The notes beneath the pieces were generated by a model that saw nothing but the letters and a program-made list of their open reading frames with translations, searched no databases and had not been told where the DNA came from. From the NCBI RefSeq assembly GCF_000621325.1, contig NZ_JHYQ01000003.1, forward strand, positions 156,482 through 220,481: 64,000 bases of DNA. Reading direction: 5' to 3'. Positions 18,304-27,612 of the stretch are shown one piece after another (position 1 is the first letter of the stretch; the number at the start of each line of letters is the position of its first letter). This stretch comes from Thiothrix lacustris DSM 21227. Its GTDB lineage: Bacteria > Pseudomonadota > Gammaproteobacteria > Thiotrichales > Thiotrichaceae. Both the position numbers and the translations under genes were made by a program.

Positions 18304-18750
18304 TTGGATAATCAGCCGCCCTTGTATTTGCAGCCAGTGGCTTCGCGCCAACTGGCTGTTTTTATGGTGGGAACGCATGGGTTAGCAGCCGTCGTGGTGT
18401 TGCTGATGCCTGCTTTGGCGCTGGGGTGGAAAATCCCTTTGTGGTTGTTGGTGGCGTTTTCGTTGCGCTATTTCTGGCGTTTGCATATTTCCCGTACCGC
18501 ACCACAAGCGATTCAGGAGGTGCGCTTTTATCAGGTCGACAATTGTCTGGTGCGCCTGAGGGCAGCGGGTGTGTTTGCGCGGCTGGATGACAGCAGTTTT
18601 TTGCAGCCGTGGCTGTGTGTGTTGAATTTGCGAACCAAGGCGGGCAAGTTGCATAGCTTGGTTTTGTTGCCAGACAGTGTGCCGCCGGATGTGCTGCGGC
18701 AATTGCGGGTGCGGGTGAAATTCAGTAGCGTTGATGCTCCCACAAAATAA
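18304..18750 (+). CDS. YgfX-like membrane protein
   Basis: A 148-residue protein with a TTG start at 18304, 6 nt after the phosphorylase stop. Two hydrophobic segments (about 18-38 and 42-60) are followed by a cytoplasmic domain ending in WLCVLNLRTKAG-LVLLPDSVPPDVLRQLRVRV, typical of YgfX (DUF1434-type) proteins. In Enterobacteria ygfX sits with sdhE and its product was described as a toxin-like protein (CptA) acting on the cytoskeleton. No sdhE is adjacent here. Function uncertain. Confidence 0.7.
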   Translation: MDNQPPLYLQPVASRQLAVFMVGTHGLAAVVVLLMPALALGWKIPLWLLVAFSLRYFWRLHISRTAPQAIQEVRFYQVDNCLVRLRAAGVFARLDDSSFLQPWLCVLNLRTKAGKLHSLVLLPDSVPPDVLRQLRVRVKFSSVDAPTK

Positions 18751-18751
18751 A

Positions 18752-18773
18752 AACCCTCCGGCGCAGGAGGGTT
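18752..18773. terminator. hairpin after ygfX-like gene
   Basis: AACCCTCC (18752-18759) and GGAGGGTT (18766-18773) form an 8-bp stem with a 6-nt loop. The T-run on the plus strand is weak, while an A-rich stretch precedes it. Probably a weak or stability-type terminator. Confidence 0.55.
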
Positions 18774-18901
18774 CAAGGCATTAAGGGCTGTGAATTTTTA
18801 TTTATGTCATATTTTAAGGGACTCTTGGGCTTTGAGTTCTCTATGGTTAACGATTAAGCTCGGTTTCGGTTGACACACAATGAGAGTTTTTTAGTAAATC
18901 C

Positions 18902-21900
18902 ATGCAAACCCTTGATGCCAAAGCTGTCCCGTTAGCGGGAACTAACCTGATCGAAGCCAGTGCCGGAACCGGCAAGACTTGGACTATTTCTTGGTTATAC
19001 CTACGCCTAGTGGCGGTGTATGGCTTGCCTGTCGACAAGGTTTTGGTGGTAACTTACACCGACGCGGCCACCGCAGAGTTGCGCGACCGTATCCGCAAAC
19101 GCTTGGCCGATGCGCTGGCCTATCTGGAAAACCGCCCGCACGAAGAAACTTACGCCGAATTACTGAGCGAAACCGCCTCACCGCAGGACTGTATTCAGCG
19201 TCTACAACTGGCGTTGGTCAGTTTTGATGAAGCAGCCGTGTTCACCATCCACGGTTTCTGCAAGCGGGTACTATCAGAAAATGCGTTTGAAGCTCGCCTG
19301 CCGTTTGAAAGCGAACTGATGACGAATGAAGATAACCTGCTGACAGAATTGAGCGATAAATTCTGGTATCAATACTTCCTCAAGCCTGACCCGCTGCACT
19401 TTATGCTATTGCAAAAAGGCAACCTGACCCCGGATAGCTTACTGGCAACGGTACGCCATTTCATCGGTAAGCCTTATTTGCACGAAGACATCGCCGAAGT
19501 CACCGTGGAAACCTTCAGCGCCTGCAATAATGCCTTTTTGGCGCAAGTCGAGGTTTGTGCCGCTTGCTGGCATGACGCTGGCGCGGCTATCCGCGAGTTG
19601 TTGCTGAATGCCTTGCAGGCCAAAGTGTTAAACGGTCAAAGCTATAAAGCCGACAAACTACCTGAGTGGTTTGCCACCTTAGATACCTTGTTTGCCAACA
19701 AAGTGATGCCCAAAGGTGCGGAAAGTGTTCTGGAACGGCTGACCACGCCTTACCTGCAACAAAAAACCAATAAGGGTAAACAGACCCCAGCCCATGCCTT
19801 TTTTGACGCACTGGAACAATTGCTGGTGTTGCAGCAGCCTTTACAGGCGATGTTGCCGCTGGCGCTGGAAAATGTCCGCCTGAAATTGCTGCACCACTTG
19901 CGTCAGGAATTGCCGATCCGCAAGCAGCAACTCGGCGTCTTTACCTTCGATGACTTATTGCTGCATTTGCGGGAGGCGTTAGAGCGACATCCTGAACTTG
20001 CGCCGCGATTAGCAGCGAAATATCAGGCGGCCTTGATTGACGAATTTCAGGATACTGATCCGATCCAATACGAGATTTTCGAGCGCATTTACCGTGACCA
20101 GCCAGAACAGCCCGTGTTTTACGTCGGCGATCCCAAACAGGCAATTTACGGCTTCCGTGGTGCAGATATTTACACCTATTTGAAAGCCGCCAAAGCGACC
20201 AGCCATCACCATACCCTGACGTATAATTTCCGTTCCCACCCGAACTTGTTGGCGGCGCTCAACCACTTGTTTGCGCAGTCAGACCAGCCTTTCCGTAGCG
20301 ATATTCGCTATGAAGCGGTGGAAGCGGGTAAAGCCCAGGATGATTTGGTGGTGGAGCCAGCACTCTCGGCAGTGCGCCTGTGGGATTGGGATTCGCTGGA
20401 GGAAAGTGATAAGTCCAACGTACAAATGGATGTCGCCGCCGCAGTTGCCAATGATATTGCCCGCTTATTGAATGCTGCGCGTGCAGGCAAAGCCCGTATC
20501 GGTAATCGCAGGGTCATGAGCAGCGATATTGCTGTGCTAGTGCGTGAAAATAAGCAGGGCGAACAAGTGAAGCAGGCATTGCTGGCACGCGGTATTGCCA
20601 GTGTGCAGAAATCTCGGGATAGCATTTTCAGTACCCGTGAAGCTACCGAATTTCGTGCTGTGTTGCGGGCGATTGCTGAGCCGGGTAACGAAGCTGTTTT
20701 GAAGTCAGCGCTCGTCACGGAATTATTTGGGTTTACTGCTCAGGCGTTATTTGAGCTGGATGAAAACCCCTCGTTGTTGGAAACCGAGTTGGAGGCTTTT
20801 CAGCGTTGGCATAAAACGTGGCATTCGCACGGGTTTATGCCGATGTTCCGTCAGTGGATGTTACAACGTGGCCATTATGCGCGTTTGCTGAGGTTGTCGG
20901 ATGGTGAGCGCCGTCTCACCAATTTGTTGCACCTTGCGGAGCTGGTTCATGCCGAAAGCCGCTTGCAAGGCCACGGGATGCACGCCTTGATCCGCTGGTT
21001 GCAGCAAAAGGCAGAAGCCTCTGAAAAGAACGATCTGCATGAGTTGCGGCTGGAAAGTGACGAGAATTTGGTACAAATCACGACTATCCATAAAAGTAAG
21101 GGGCTGGAGTATGGCATTGTCTATTGCCCGTATTTGTGGTTGGAACGTGATGCAGATGTCAAACCCAGCACTTGGTTCAGTTGGTATGATACGGATACTG
21201 AAGGGGGAGTTTCGCGTCTACAAGCGGAAACCTTGGCCAGTAAGATTGCTCAGCAGCGTTATCGTGAAGCCGAAGAGGCTGAAAATTTGCGATTGTTGTA
21301 CGTTGCACTGACGCGTGCCAAATACCATTGCACGCTTGTGCTGGCCAGTGGGCACATTAAATCGTTCGATTATTACTCGGGATTGGGCTGGTTATTGTTT
21401 GGTAAGCTAGCACAGGGGGACGATATCCTTGGTAAATGCTGCTCTAAGGGGGTGATGCAAGCACCCGAGCGTCAAGCCTTGATGCATCAGCAACTGGCGC
21501 AGATTGTCGCGACGTCTGCTGGGAAGATCAGTCACGAGTCCTTGCCGGTGGCTGACTCGCTGGTGCTGTGCGAGCCTGAAGCAGGTGATGTGCAAACCGC
21601 TATTCGGCGTTATCAGTCGCATTATACGATGATACCTAAGGTTGGTAGTTTTAGCGGGCTATCGTCAGGCAAGGAAGATGAGCGCCCGGATTACGATACG
21701 CTGGCATTCGCTGCGGTCACGTTTGCGGCGACTACGCCCAACGACCGGAACGCGATGTTCCCTCGTGGGACGAAAGCGGGCAGTTGTTTGCATAAAATGT
21801 TGGAGGAGCTGGATTTTACCCAGCCGTTGGACGGGCAACGTGAGAAGGTGTTATTGCCTGCGTTGAAGCGGCACGGCTTGCCAGAACGCTGGCGGCCAGC

Positions 21901-22486
21901 AGCCGAAGTTTTGCTGGAAAATACCCTCAAGACACCTTTGTGGAAAGCAAGTACGCAGGGACAAGAGGGTATGTGTTTGGCTGGTTTGACGAAAGAGCAG
22001 CGTTTGGATGAGCTGGAGTTCTATTTTCCGGTGAAGTGCTTGACGCTCAAGAAGTTGCAGGCGTTATTGCATCAGCATCTGCCGCCCGAGTGGGAGATTA
22101 TTCATGCGGCTATCGACAAGTTGAAGTTTGCTGATTTGACGGGCTATATGAAAGGCTTCATCGATCTGGTGTTTGCGGCGGATGGGCAGTATTTCGTGGT
22201 GGATTACAAGTCCAATGATTTGGGGGCAACCCCGGCAGATTACACCCATGCAACGATGCAGCAGGCGATGGCGGATCACCATTATTACTTGCAATACCTG
22301 ATTTACTGTCTGGCCTTGCACCGTTATTTGCGGCAACGGGTGGCGGGGTATGATTGGGATGTGCAAGTTGGGGGGGCGTTGTACCTGTTCTTACGTGGCA
22401 TGACGCCGGATCAGGCAGGTTCTGGGGTGTTTTTCCATAAGCCGGATGCTTGCCTGATCAGGGCGTTGGATCATTTGATCCAGTAA
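18902..22486 (+). CDS. recB: exonuclease V (RecBCD) subunit RecB
   Basis: Helicase-nuclease subunit of RecBCD for double-strand break repair. The N-terminal SF1 helicase has Walker A EASAGTGKTW (about 18-27), VTYTDAATAEL, LIDEFQDTDPIQ and GDPKQAIYGFRGAD. Motifs V/VI (TTIHKSKGLEY and LLYVALTRAKY) follow. The C-terminal nuclease shows G-x-x-LHKMLEEL, GFIDLVF and VVDYKSN, all expected catalytic residues. The 1194-residue length matches E. coli (1180). recC and recD are not adjacent. Its 3' end overlaps the convergent TSUP gene by 16 nt. Confidence 0.95.
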   Translation: MQTLDAKAVPLAGTNLIEASAGTGKTWTISWLYLRLVAVYGLPVDKVLVVTYTDAATAELRDRIRKRLADALAYLENRPHEETYAELLSETASPQDCIQRLQLALVSFDEAAVFTIHGFCKRVLSENAFEARLPFESELMTNEDNLLTELSDKFWYQYFLKPDPLHFMLLQKGNLTPDSLLATVRHFIGKPYLHEDIAEVTVETFSACNNAFLAQVEVCAACWHDAGAAIRELLLNALQAKVLNGQSYKADKLPEWFATLDTLFANKVMPKGAESVLERLTTPYLQQKTNKGKQTPAHAFFDALEQLLVLQQPLQAMLPLALENVRLKLLHHLRQELPIRKQQLGVFTFDDLLLHLREALERHPELAPRLAAKYQAALIDEFQDTDPIQYEIFERIYRDQPEQPVFYVGDPKQAIYGFRGADIYTYLKAAKATSHHHTLTYNFRSHPNLLAALNHLFAQSDQPFRSDIRYEAVEAGKAQDDLVVEPALSAVRLWDWDSLEESDKSNVQMDVAAAVANDIARLLNAARAGKARIGNRRVMSSDIAVLVRENKQGEQVKQALLARGIASVQKSRDSIFSTREATEFRAVLRAIAEPGNEAVLKSALVTELFGFTAQALFELDENPSLLETELEAFQRWHKTWHSHGFMPMFRQWMLQRGHYARLLRLSDGERRLTNLLHLAELVHAESRLQGHGMHALIRWLQQKAEASEKNDLHELRLESDENLVQITTIHKSKGLEYGIVYCPYLWLERDADVKPSTWFSWYDTDTEGGVSRLQAETLASKIAQQRYREAEEAENLRLLYVALTRAKYHCTLVLASGHIKSFDYYSGLGWLLFGKLAQGDDILGKCCSKGVMQAPERQALMHQQLAQIVATSAGKISHESLPVADSLVLCEPEAGDVQTAIRRYQSHYTMIPKVGSFSGLSSGKEDERPDYDTLAFAAVTFAATTPNDRNAMFPRGTKAGSCLHKMLEELDFTQPLDGQREKVLLPALKRHGLPERWRPAAEVLLENTLKTPLWKASTQGQEGMCLAGLTKEQRLDELEFYFPVKCLTLKKLQALLHQHLPPEWEIIHAAIDKLKFADLTGYMKGFIDLVFAADGQYFVVDYKSNDLGATPADYTHATMQQAMADHHYYLQYLIYCLALHRYLRQRVAGYDWDVQVGGALYLFLRGMTPDQAGSGVFFHKPDACLIRALDHLIQ

Positions 22487-23235
22487 ACCACTGCGACCAA
22501 TATGCCGATACTGACAACCAGCCAACGCAAGGTGGTGGGGTTGATACTGCTTGCGAGTTTGCCGCCGAGTACCCCACCGATGAGTGCGCCAATGGCCATG
22601 ACAAGGGCGAGTGACCAGACGACTTTGCCAGAGAACAGGAAAAAGCCTGCCGTGGCGATATTCACCCCAAATGCTACCGCTTGTTTCAGGGCATTTAGGC
22701 GTGTCAGGGAATCATCCAAAATCAGTGCCAGTGCTGCGAGCACGATAACACTTAAGCCCGCGCCGAAATAACCGCCATACACGGCTGCTAGCAGGATTAA
22801 GGGGACGACCCATACGGTAGGAATGCCTTGAGCGCTGTGTGCTTGTAAGCGCCGGTTGAGCCAGCCTCGCAGGGGGGCTTGTACCGCCAGCAACAGCGAG
22901 GCGGAGAGAATCAAAAAAGGCACGAGTGACTGAAAAACCTTTTCGTCGGTATTTAGCAGTAAGATGCCACCTAGCACACCGCCGATGATGGCTGCGGGTA
23001 ATACCAGCCACAAACGCTGTGATTGGCTGCGAATGTCATTCAGTTGTGCGAGGGTTGCGCCGAAGTAACCAGGGCACAGCGATACGGTGCTGGTGATATT
23101 GGCAGCGATGGGGGGAATGCCTAGGGCAATTAAGGTCGGAAAAGTAATCAGTGTGCCACCACCTGCCAGTGCATTAATCGCACCCGCTGCTAAGGCTGCT
23201 AAGGCTGCAAGTAAATAGGCAATCCAATCAGGCAT
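22471..23235 (-). CDS. TSUP-family permease (TauE/SafE-like)
   Basis: A 254-residue membrane protein with about eight hydrophobic segments. It begins with AALAALAAGAINALAGGGTLITFPTL, the repeat signature of TauE/SafE/DUF81 transporters, and has a second GGVLGGKLASSI repeat near the C-terminus. The family exports or imports organosulfur and related anions such as sulfite or sulfoacetate. In a sulfur-oxidising host a sulfite role is attractive but not shown. RBS AAGGAA precedes the ATG. Confidence 0.85.
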   Translation of the reverse strand: MPDWIAYLLAALAALAAGAINALAGGGTLITFPTLIALGIPPIAANITSTVSLCPGYFGATLAQLNDIRSQSQRLWLVLPAAIIGGVLGGILLLNTDEKVFQSLVPFLILSASLLLAVQAPLRGWLNRRLQAHSAQGIPTVWVVPLILLAAVYGGYFGAGLSVIVLAALALILDDSLTRLNALKQAVAFGVNIATAGFFLFSGKVVWSLALVMAIGALIGGVLGGKLASSINPTTLRWLVVSIGILVAVVYWIK

Positions 23236-23271
23236 GGTTATTCCTTAACAAGGTAAAAGATTTTGCTTGGG

Positions 23272-24018
23272 TTAATGCGGTAAATCGCGAGCATATTCGA
23301 GCAGCGCTGTTTCTAACATGGCGAAAGCTTCCGGTTTTTTACTGGCACCTGGAAAACTTTGGTAGAGCAGTTGTTTTTGCTGGCCATCAATGCTGATGTC
23401 TAGGCGTTGAGTGTAATGACGTTGGCCAGTTTTTGCACCTCCAAATGTTTCATGCTTGAGTGCTAAAACACCACTCTTTTTTACAATGCTGTAAAGGTTA
23501 TCAAGGTCGGCGTTGGGTAAAGCCATGCTGATCGTTTTTAAATCATTCTTTTCCCAGCACGGGCTATTTTTTATCCATTTTTCACAGCGTCCGGTGGTGT
23601 CTTCAAAATAGGTGTAATTGAGAATGCCATGGGTGAGTTTGATTTCAGTGTAAAAACTTTCACCTGTTGCTAGAAAACGCAGGGAGAATTCGCTGCCCGG
23701 TAGGCTTTGTTGGGCAATATTGGGGATTTTTAGGGCGTTGGGTTTATCCAGTTTAGTTGGGCTGATTGGCATGGCGTTCGGCTCCGTCGTAGCAGGTGGT
23801 GGGGAAGGCTGCATCGCTATGGCTGTGGTGTTGGCTGCGGGGGCAGTTGTATCCATGGATGTTGAAGCAGGTTTTAGCTGGTCAGCTTGCGGGATAAGCA
23901 CAGGTTCGGCTTGAGGTGGGGGCGGTGTTTCATTACGTTTGTCGCAGCCGTGTAGGCTCAATATGACAAGCCCGGCGAGCAGGCAGTAAACGAAGGTGTG
24001 GGAGCTTGGTAGTTTCAT
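23272..24018 (-). CDS. putative lipoprotein, unknown
   Basis: A 248-residue protein with a lipoprotein signal and lipobox LHGC (Cys25), then a Pro/Ala/Thr-rich linker (about 30-95). The C-terminal domain (about 105-245) contains a Cys pair (GRCEKWIKNSPCW) and an LPNADLDNLYSIVKKSGV helix. I do not recognise the fold. It lies between the TSUP and inositol-phosphatase genes on the same strand, with gaps under 40 nt. Confidence 0.65.
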   Translation of the reverse strand: MKLPSSHTFVYCLLAGLVILSLHGCDKRNETPPPPQAEPVLIPQADQLKPASTSMDTTAPAANTTAIAMQPSPPPATTEPNAMPISPTKLDKPNALKIPNIAQQSLPGSEFSLRFLATGESFYTEIKLTHGILNYTYFEDTTGRCEKWIKNSPCWEKNDLKTISMALPNADLDNLYSIVKKSGVLALKHETFGGAKTGQRHYTQRLDISIDGQQKQLLYQSFPGASKKPEAFAMLETALLEYARDLPH

Positions 24019-24055
24019 CCCCTGATTTTAGTCTATCAGGGGATGCTTGGGGAGA

Positions 24056-24847
24056 TTAACGCTTAGCCATGACCGGGTGCAGACGTTTGATCATTTCCTT
24101 GAAGACTTTGGGATTGGCTGCAACCACATCGCCAGTTTTCAGGAAGGTATTGTCACCTCTCATGTCGCCGATCAGGCCACCGGCTTCTTGCACCAGCAAA
24201 ACACCAGCAGCCATATCCCACTCATTCAGGCCAAATTCCCAGAAGCCATCAAAGCGGCCACTGGCAACATAAGCCAGATCCAGCGCGGCAGAACCCGGGC
24301 GGCGAACACCTGCGGTATCTGGTAGCAGTGCTTTGAGGGTTTGCAGGTAAAGGTCAAGGTTTTGATTGGCACGGAACGGTATGCCAGTACCTAGCAAGGC
24401 ACTTTGCATGGTAGTGCGCTCGGAAACACGAATACGACGTCCGTTCAGGGTGGCTCCTTCACCACGGGCTGCCGCAAAGGTTTCATCACGTAGTGGGTCA
24501 TATACCACGCCGACTAACAGCCTGCCATTGTGTTTCAGGGCAACTGACACGGAATATTGGGGTATGCCGTAAAGGAAGTTGGTCGTACCGTCTAAAGGGT
24601 CTATCACCCATTCATAATCACTGTTGGGGCCATGTTTGCCACTTTCTTCGCCTATGAATGCATGATCGGGGTAAGCACGTTGTAACAGGCGCACGATGAT
24701 TTGCTCGGCCTCTCGGTCGACGTTGCTGACGAAATCATTGTGTGCTTTGTTTTCAACATCCAACTTTTGCACTTTGTTGGCGTGGTGGCGGATCGATTCA
24801 CCTGCTTCGCGGGCGGCTTCAATGGCTTTTCTGAGCATCGGGTGCAT
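24056..24847 (-). CDS. suhB: inositol-1-monophosphatase (SuhB family)
   Basis: Mg2+-dependent phosphatase family; SuhB also joins rRNA antitermination complexes in E. coli. Motifs are FIGEESG, WVIDPLDGTTNFLYGIP (metal site), RRPGSAALDLAYVASGRFDGFWE and NEWDMAAGVLLVQEAGG. I start at the ATG at 24847 (MHPMLRKAIEAAR), with GGAG upstream, rather than an upstream TTG; that gives 263 residues, close to E. coli SuhB (267). Confidence 0.93.
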   Translation of the reverse strand: MHPMLRKAIEAAREAGESIRHHANKVQKLDVENKAHNDFVSNVDREAEQIIVRLLQRAYPDHAFIGEESGKHGPNSDYEWVIDPLDGTTNFLYGIPQYSVSVALKHNGRLLVGVVYDPLRDETFAAARGEGATLNGRRIRVSERTTMQSALLGTGIPFRANQNLDLYLQTLKALLPDTAGVRRPGSAALDLAYVASGRFDGFWEFGLNEWDMAAGVLLVQEAGGLIGDMRGDNTFLKTGDVVAANPKVFKEMIKRLHPVMAKR

Positions 24848-24947
24848 CAACAAACTCCGGGTATTGGGCAATATTACGGGGCATCAGGATAGCACATGCG
24901 CCCATGTTTCTGCACGGTGTTACGCAAGGGGATCGGGGAAGAACCAT

Positions 24948-24990
24948 CCAACAGTTTTTTTTATTTACATTAGAAAAAAAATCAACTGGC
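24948..24990 (+). repeat. duplicated upstream segment, copy 1
   Basis: The stretch beginning CCAACAGTTTTTT, followed by TTATTTACATTAGAAAAAAA, recurs with few changes at 25531. The copies lie 583 nt apart, each upstream of one of the two secreted paralogs. The duplication therefore covered leader plus gene. The A/T-tract may be a promoter or UP-type element. Confidence 0.7.
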
Positions 24991-25072
24991 GTTTTCGCTT
25001 GTGTAAATTATGCTCAATAGGGTAGTGAAAAAAAAGTTCCCTAATCATAAATACGGCACGGAGGCATATAAA

Positions 25073-25420
25073 ATGATGAGCGAAACAGTTTATAAAGGAT
25101 TGGTGGTTATGTCGTTGATGTTGGCATCGCTAGTGGGTGTACAGTCTAATGCGATGGCAGATGTGACATTATCAAAAGTATTATTGGTGGCTACTGTAAA
25201 TAGTGGTCCTGCAATGCTACCACTGACATGGAAAATATACCGTTTGGATAAGGATAAGTCGACTTTAGCGACGTCTTTGAGTCGTCATTCGGCCAATATC
25301 CAGTTAGAACCGGGTGTTTATCGTGCAGATGTCACGTTTAATGATGGCAGCGTGAGTCGTTCTCGGACATTCGATTTACGCACTGTTAGTAGCAGTAACG
25401 TGATTGTCGCTATGGATTGA
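25073..25420 (+). CDS. small secreted protein, paralog 1
   Basis: From the ATG at 25073 (GGAGG 8 nt upstream) the product has 115 residues. A signal peptide ends near SNAMA. The mature ~85 residues look like one small beta-sandwich: SKVLLVATVNSGPA, LTWKIYRLDKDKS, a Gly-turn PGVYRADVTFNDGSVSRSR and a C-terminal FDLRTVSSSNVIV. The pattern recalls Ig-like or YfaP-like domains in which W-x-IYR and G-Y-x-A-x-V alternate. No function recognised. A second copy follows at 25656. Confidence 0.65.
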   Translation: MMSETVYKGLVVMSLMLASLVGVQSNAMADVTLSKVLLVATVNSGPAMLPLTWKIYRLDKDKSTLATSLSRHSANIQLEPGVYRADVTFNDGSVSRSRTFDLRTVSSSNVIVAMD

Positions 25421-25530
25421 ATAGTGAAAAAATGAATTCAAGTCTATCTTCACTTTGAAGTGGCGCGAGGTGCTTTTAAGCATCTTCGTGTGCTTATTAT
25501 TACGACATAGTATTTTTTTGTAAAAAAGTT

Positions 25531-25570
25531 CCAACAGTTTTTTTATTTAAGTCAGAAAAAAAATCGAATT
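25531..25570 (+). repeat. duplicated upstream segment, copy 2
   Basis: Near-copy of 24948-24990 (CCAACAGTTTTTT, then TTATTTAAGTCAGAAAAAAA). It keeps a similar distance to its downstream ATG, which suggests a preserved promoter or leader. Confidence 0.7.
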
Positions 25571-25655
25571 GTTTTTTATTCACAGTAACTTACTCTTATA
25601 TGGTGGTAACAAGGAAGTGTTACTGAATCATAAATACAGCAATGAGGTATATAAG

Positions 25656-26024
25656 ATGATAAGTAAAAAATTGAGTAAAGGGTTAGCCGTAATATCGTTT
25701 GTTTTTTTATCACTAATGTCAGCACAATCTAATAGTGCTCCAATTAATGCGGTAGCAGGTGCGGATGCACCGTTATCAAAAGTATTGTTAATGGCTACGG
25801 TCAATAATGGGCCTGCTATGCGCCCAGTGACGTGGACAGTGTACCGTTTAGATAATGGCAAGTCTGTTTGGGAAAGATCCTTGAGTCGTCATTCAGCTAG
25901 CATTGAATTGAGTCCGGGTGTTTATCGTGCAGATGTGACGTTCAGTGATGGCAGTGTGAGTCGTTCTCGCACATTTGATTTACGTACGGTTAGTAGTAGT
26001 AATGTTATTGTGGCGATGGATTAA
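25656..26024 (+). CDS. small secreted protein, paralog 2
   Basis: From the ATG at 25656 (GAGG 8 nt upstream) it has 122 residues with a Sec signal ending around SNSA. The last ~45 residues are almost identical to paralog 1 (PGVYRADVTF, DGSVSRSRTFDLRTVSSS), while the signal peptide and the strand around TWTVYRLDNGKS have diverged. Strong conservation of the C-terminus with a variable N-terminus suggests the C-terminal strands carry the function, or recent gene conversion. Confidence 0.65.
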   Translation: MISKKLSKGLAVISFVFLSLMSAQSNSAPINAVAGADAPLSKVLLMATVNNGPAMRPVTWTVYRLDNGKSVWERSLSRHSASIELSPGVYRADVTFSDGSVSRSRTFDLRTVSSSNVIVAMD

Positions 26025-26043
26025 TAATGATAATGAGCTTTAA

Positions 26044-26078
26044 GAGCAGATTCGTATAATTATTATGCGAACCTGCTC
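26044..26078. terminator. long inverted repeat between convergent genes
   Basis: GAGCAG (26044) through CTGCTC (26078) forms an imperfect 17-bp stem with a single-base loop, A/T-rich in the centre. It lies between the end of paralog 2 and the end of the SlyB-like gene, so a bidirectional terminator is likely, although the T-tracts are short. Confidence 0.55.
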
Positions 26079-26095
26079 ATTTAGTATGGCTCGTA

Positions 26096-26551
26096 TTAGT
26101 GCGTAATACGCGCTTTACCGTCTTGGCTGGTTAATATTTTAACTTGTTCGCCGATTGTAAAATGTTCATCTGCTAATTGAGCAATAGCGACTGTGCGGTT
26201 ATCTTCCAGCTTTACCGTAATTTCAACCCCCTCTTTGGATTGAATACTGCGATCGAGTGCAATGCCGACTGTGCCACCAATGACAGCTCCGGCAACGCTA
26301 CCGATAATTTGCCCTTTACCCTCGCCTAAATCGTTGCCTGCAACGCCACCGATTACGCCGCCTGCGACTTTGCCGGTTTCAGCATTGTCTTCGCGGATCA
26401 TCACATTGCGTAAACCGACAACCGTGCCGAATTTAACTTCCTGCAAGGTGCCTGCCTGTGCGGTGGTGTAAGTGTTGCTGGATGGCATAATCGAACAAGC
26501 ACCCAATGCCAGTGGGAACAACAGCATCCCCATATAAAAGCCCAATTTCAT
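26096..26551 (-). CDS. SlyB-like glycine-zipper outer-membrane lipoprotein
   Basis: A 151-residue lipoprotein with lipobox LGAC (Cys19). It carries a glycine-zipper hairpin (about 65-100: GGVIGGVAGNDLGEGKG, then GAVIGGTVGIALD) and a C-terminal beta domain ending in EQVKILTSQDGKARITH. This matches the SlyB/PCP family, which stabilises the outer membrane. It lies just after the rnf-nth-DUF1841 genes on the same strand. Confidence 0.8.
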   Translation of the reverse strand: MKLGFYMGMLLFPLALGACSIMPSSNTYTTAQAGTLQEVKFGTVVGLRNVMIREDNAETGKVAGGVIGGVAGNDLGEGKGQIIGSVAGAVIGGTVGIALDRSIQSKEGVEITVKLEDNRTVAIAQLADEHFTIGEQVKILTSQDGKARITH

Positions 26552-26560
26552 TGTATTTCC

Positions 26561-26980
26561 TCATCGTTTTTTTAAGCACTCAAGATACGCTGCCTCATCC
26601 GGTGCTGTCTGGTTGCGCTGGGTAAGCCAGATGCTTTCTGCCAGACAGTCCATCATGCGGTGTTCAGCGTCGTTATTGCCGTATTGGATCACTAATTGTT
26701 GGTAAAGTTCGCGAATTCCCGTCGGGCGGTTAGTGGCTACCTGTTCACGGATACCGAGATGCAAGCCCATGTGCAAGAACGGGTTGGTTTCACCGTTTTC
26801 GGGTAGGTAGTCGCGTTGCAGGGCGCTGTCAGTGCGTTCCAGCAAGGCGTGGTATTCTGGGTGTTCGGCAATGACGCTGGCAACTTGTTGTTCCAGCGCA
26901 TCCATTGGCTGCTTTTGCTGGCGCTTCTGCCAGCATTGCAGGTAATAGCGGCGCATACTCTCACGGTCGTTGCCAAACAT
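26561..26980 (-). CDS. DUF1841 family protein
   Basis: A 139-residue soluble protein. FGNDRESMRRYYLQCWQK at the N-terminus and NPFLHMGLHLGIREQV with IRELYQQL in the middle are hallmark motifs of DUF1841. Its start overlaps the nth stop by one base, so it belongs to the rnf-nth operon. Function unknown; the family is confined mainly to Beta- and Gammaproteobacteria. Confidence 0.85.
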   Translation of the reverse strand: MFGNDRESMRRYYLQCWQKRQQKQPMDALEQQVASVIAEHPEYHALLERTDSALQRDYLPENGETNPFLHMGLHLGIREQVATNRPTGIRELYQQLVIQYGNNDAEHRMMDCLAESIWLTQRNQTAPDEAAYLECLKKR

Positions 26981-27612
26981 CAGCAGGTTTTCTCCTTGAA
27001 ATCACACAGGTCAGCGATGATGCACTGCCCGCATTTGGGGGTACGTGCCACACAAGTATAACGCCCGTGCAGGATAAGCCAATGATGGGCATCCAGCAGG
27101 TATTCCCTGGGGATGTGCTTGAGCAAGCCCTTTTCGACCGCTAACACGTTTTTGCCGGGGGCAAGGCCAGTGCGATTGGCCACCCGGAAAATATGCGTAT
27201 CCACTGCCATCGTCGGCTGGTGGAATGCTGTATTGAGGACAACATTGGCGGTTTTGCGCCCGACACCGGGTAAGGCTTCGAGCGCCTCGCGCTGTTGTGG
27301 TACTTCTGAATGATGTTTGTCGATCAGGATGCGGCAGGTTGCCATGATGTTTTTGGCCTTGCTGTTGAATAGGCCGATGGTTTTGATGTAATCCTTCAAG
27401 CCATCTTCACCCAGAGCATAGATGGCTTCCGGGGTATTGGCGACGGGGAACAGGTGTGCGGTGGCTTTGTTGACACCCTTGTCGGTGGCTTGTGCTGAGA
27501 GGATCACCGCAATCAGCAATTCAAAGACGCTGTGGTATTCCAGCTCAGTGGTGGGGCTAGGGTTGGCCTCACGCCAGCGGCGGAACATTTCCGCCCGCTT
27601 GGCAGGGTTCAT
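26980..27612 (-). CDS. nth: endonuclease III
   Basis: DNA glycosylase/AP lyase for oxidised pyrimidines. The helix-hairpin-helix LPGVGRKTANVVL (about 112-124) contains the catalytic Lys. The catalytic Asp lies in VDTHIFRVANR, and the C-terminal 4Fe-4S cluster is C-V-A-R-T-P-K-C-G-Q-C plus a later Cys (C-x6-C-x2-C-x5-C). The length of 210 residues is normal. It overlaps rnfE by ATGA; the rnf-nth linkage is conserved from E. coli. Confidence 0.97.
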   Translation of the reverse strand: MNPAKRAEMFRRWREANPSPTTELEYHSVFELLIAVILSAQATDKGVNKATAHLFPVANTPEAIYALGEDGLKDYIKTIGLFNSKAKNIMATCRILIDKHHSEVPQQREALEALPGVGRKTANVVLNTAFHQPTMAVDTHIFRVANRTGLAPGKNVLAVEKGLLKHIPREYLLDAHHWLILHGRYTCVARTPKCGQCIIADLCDFKEKTC

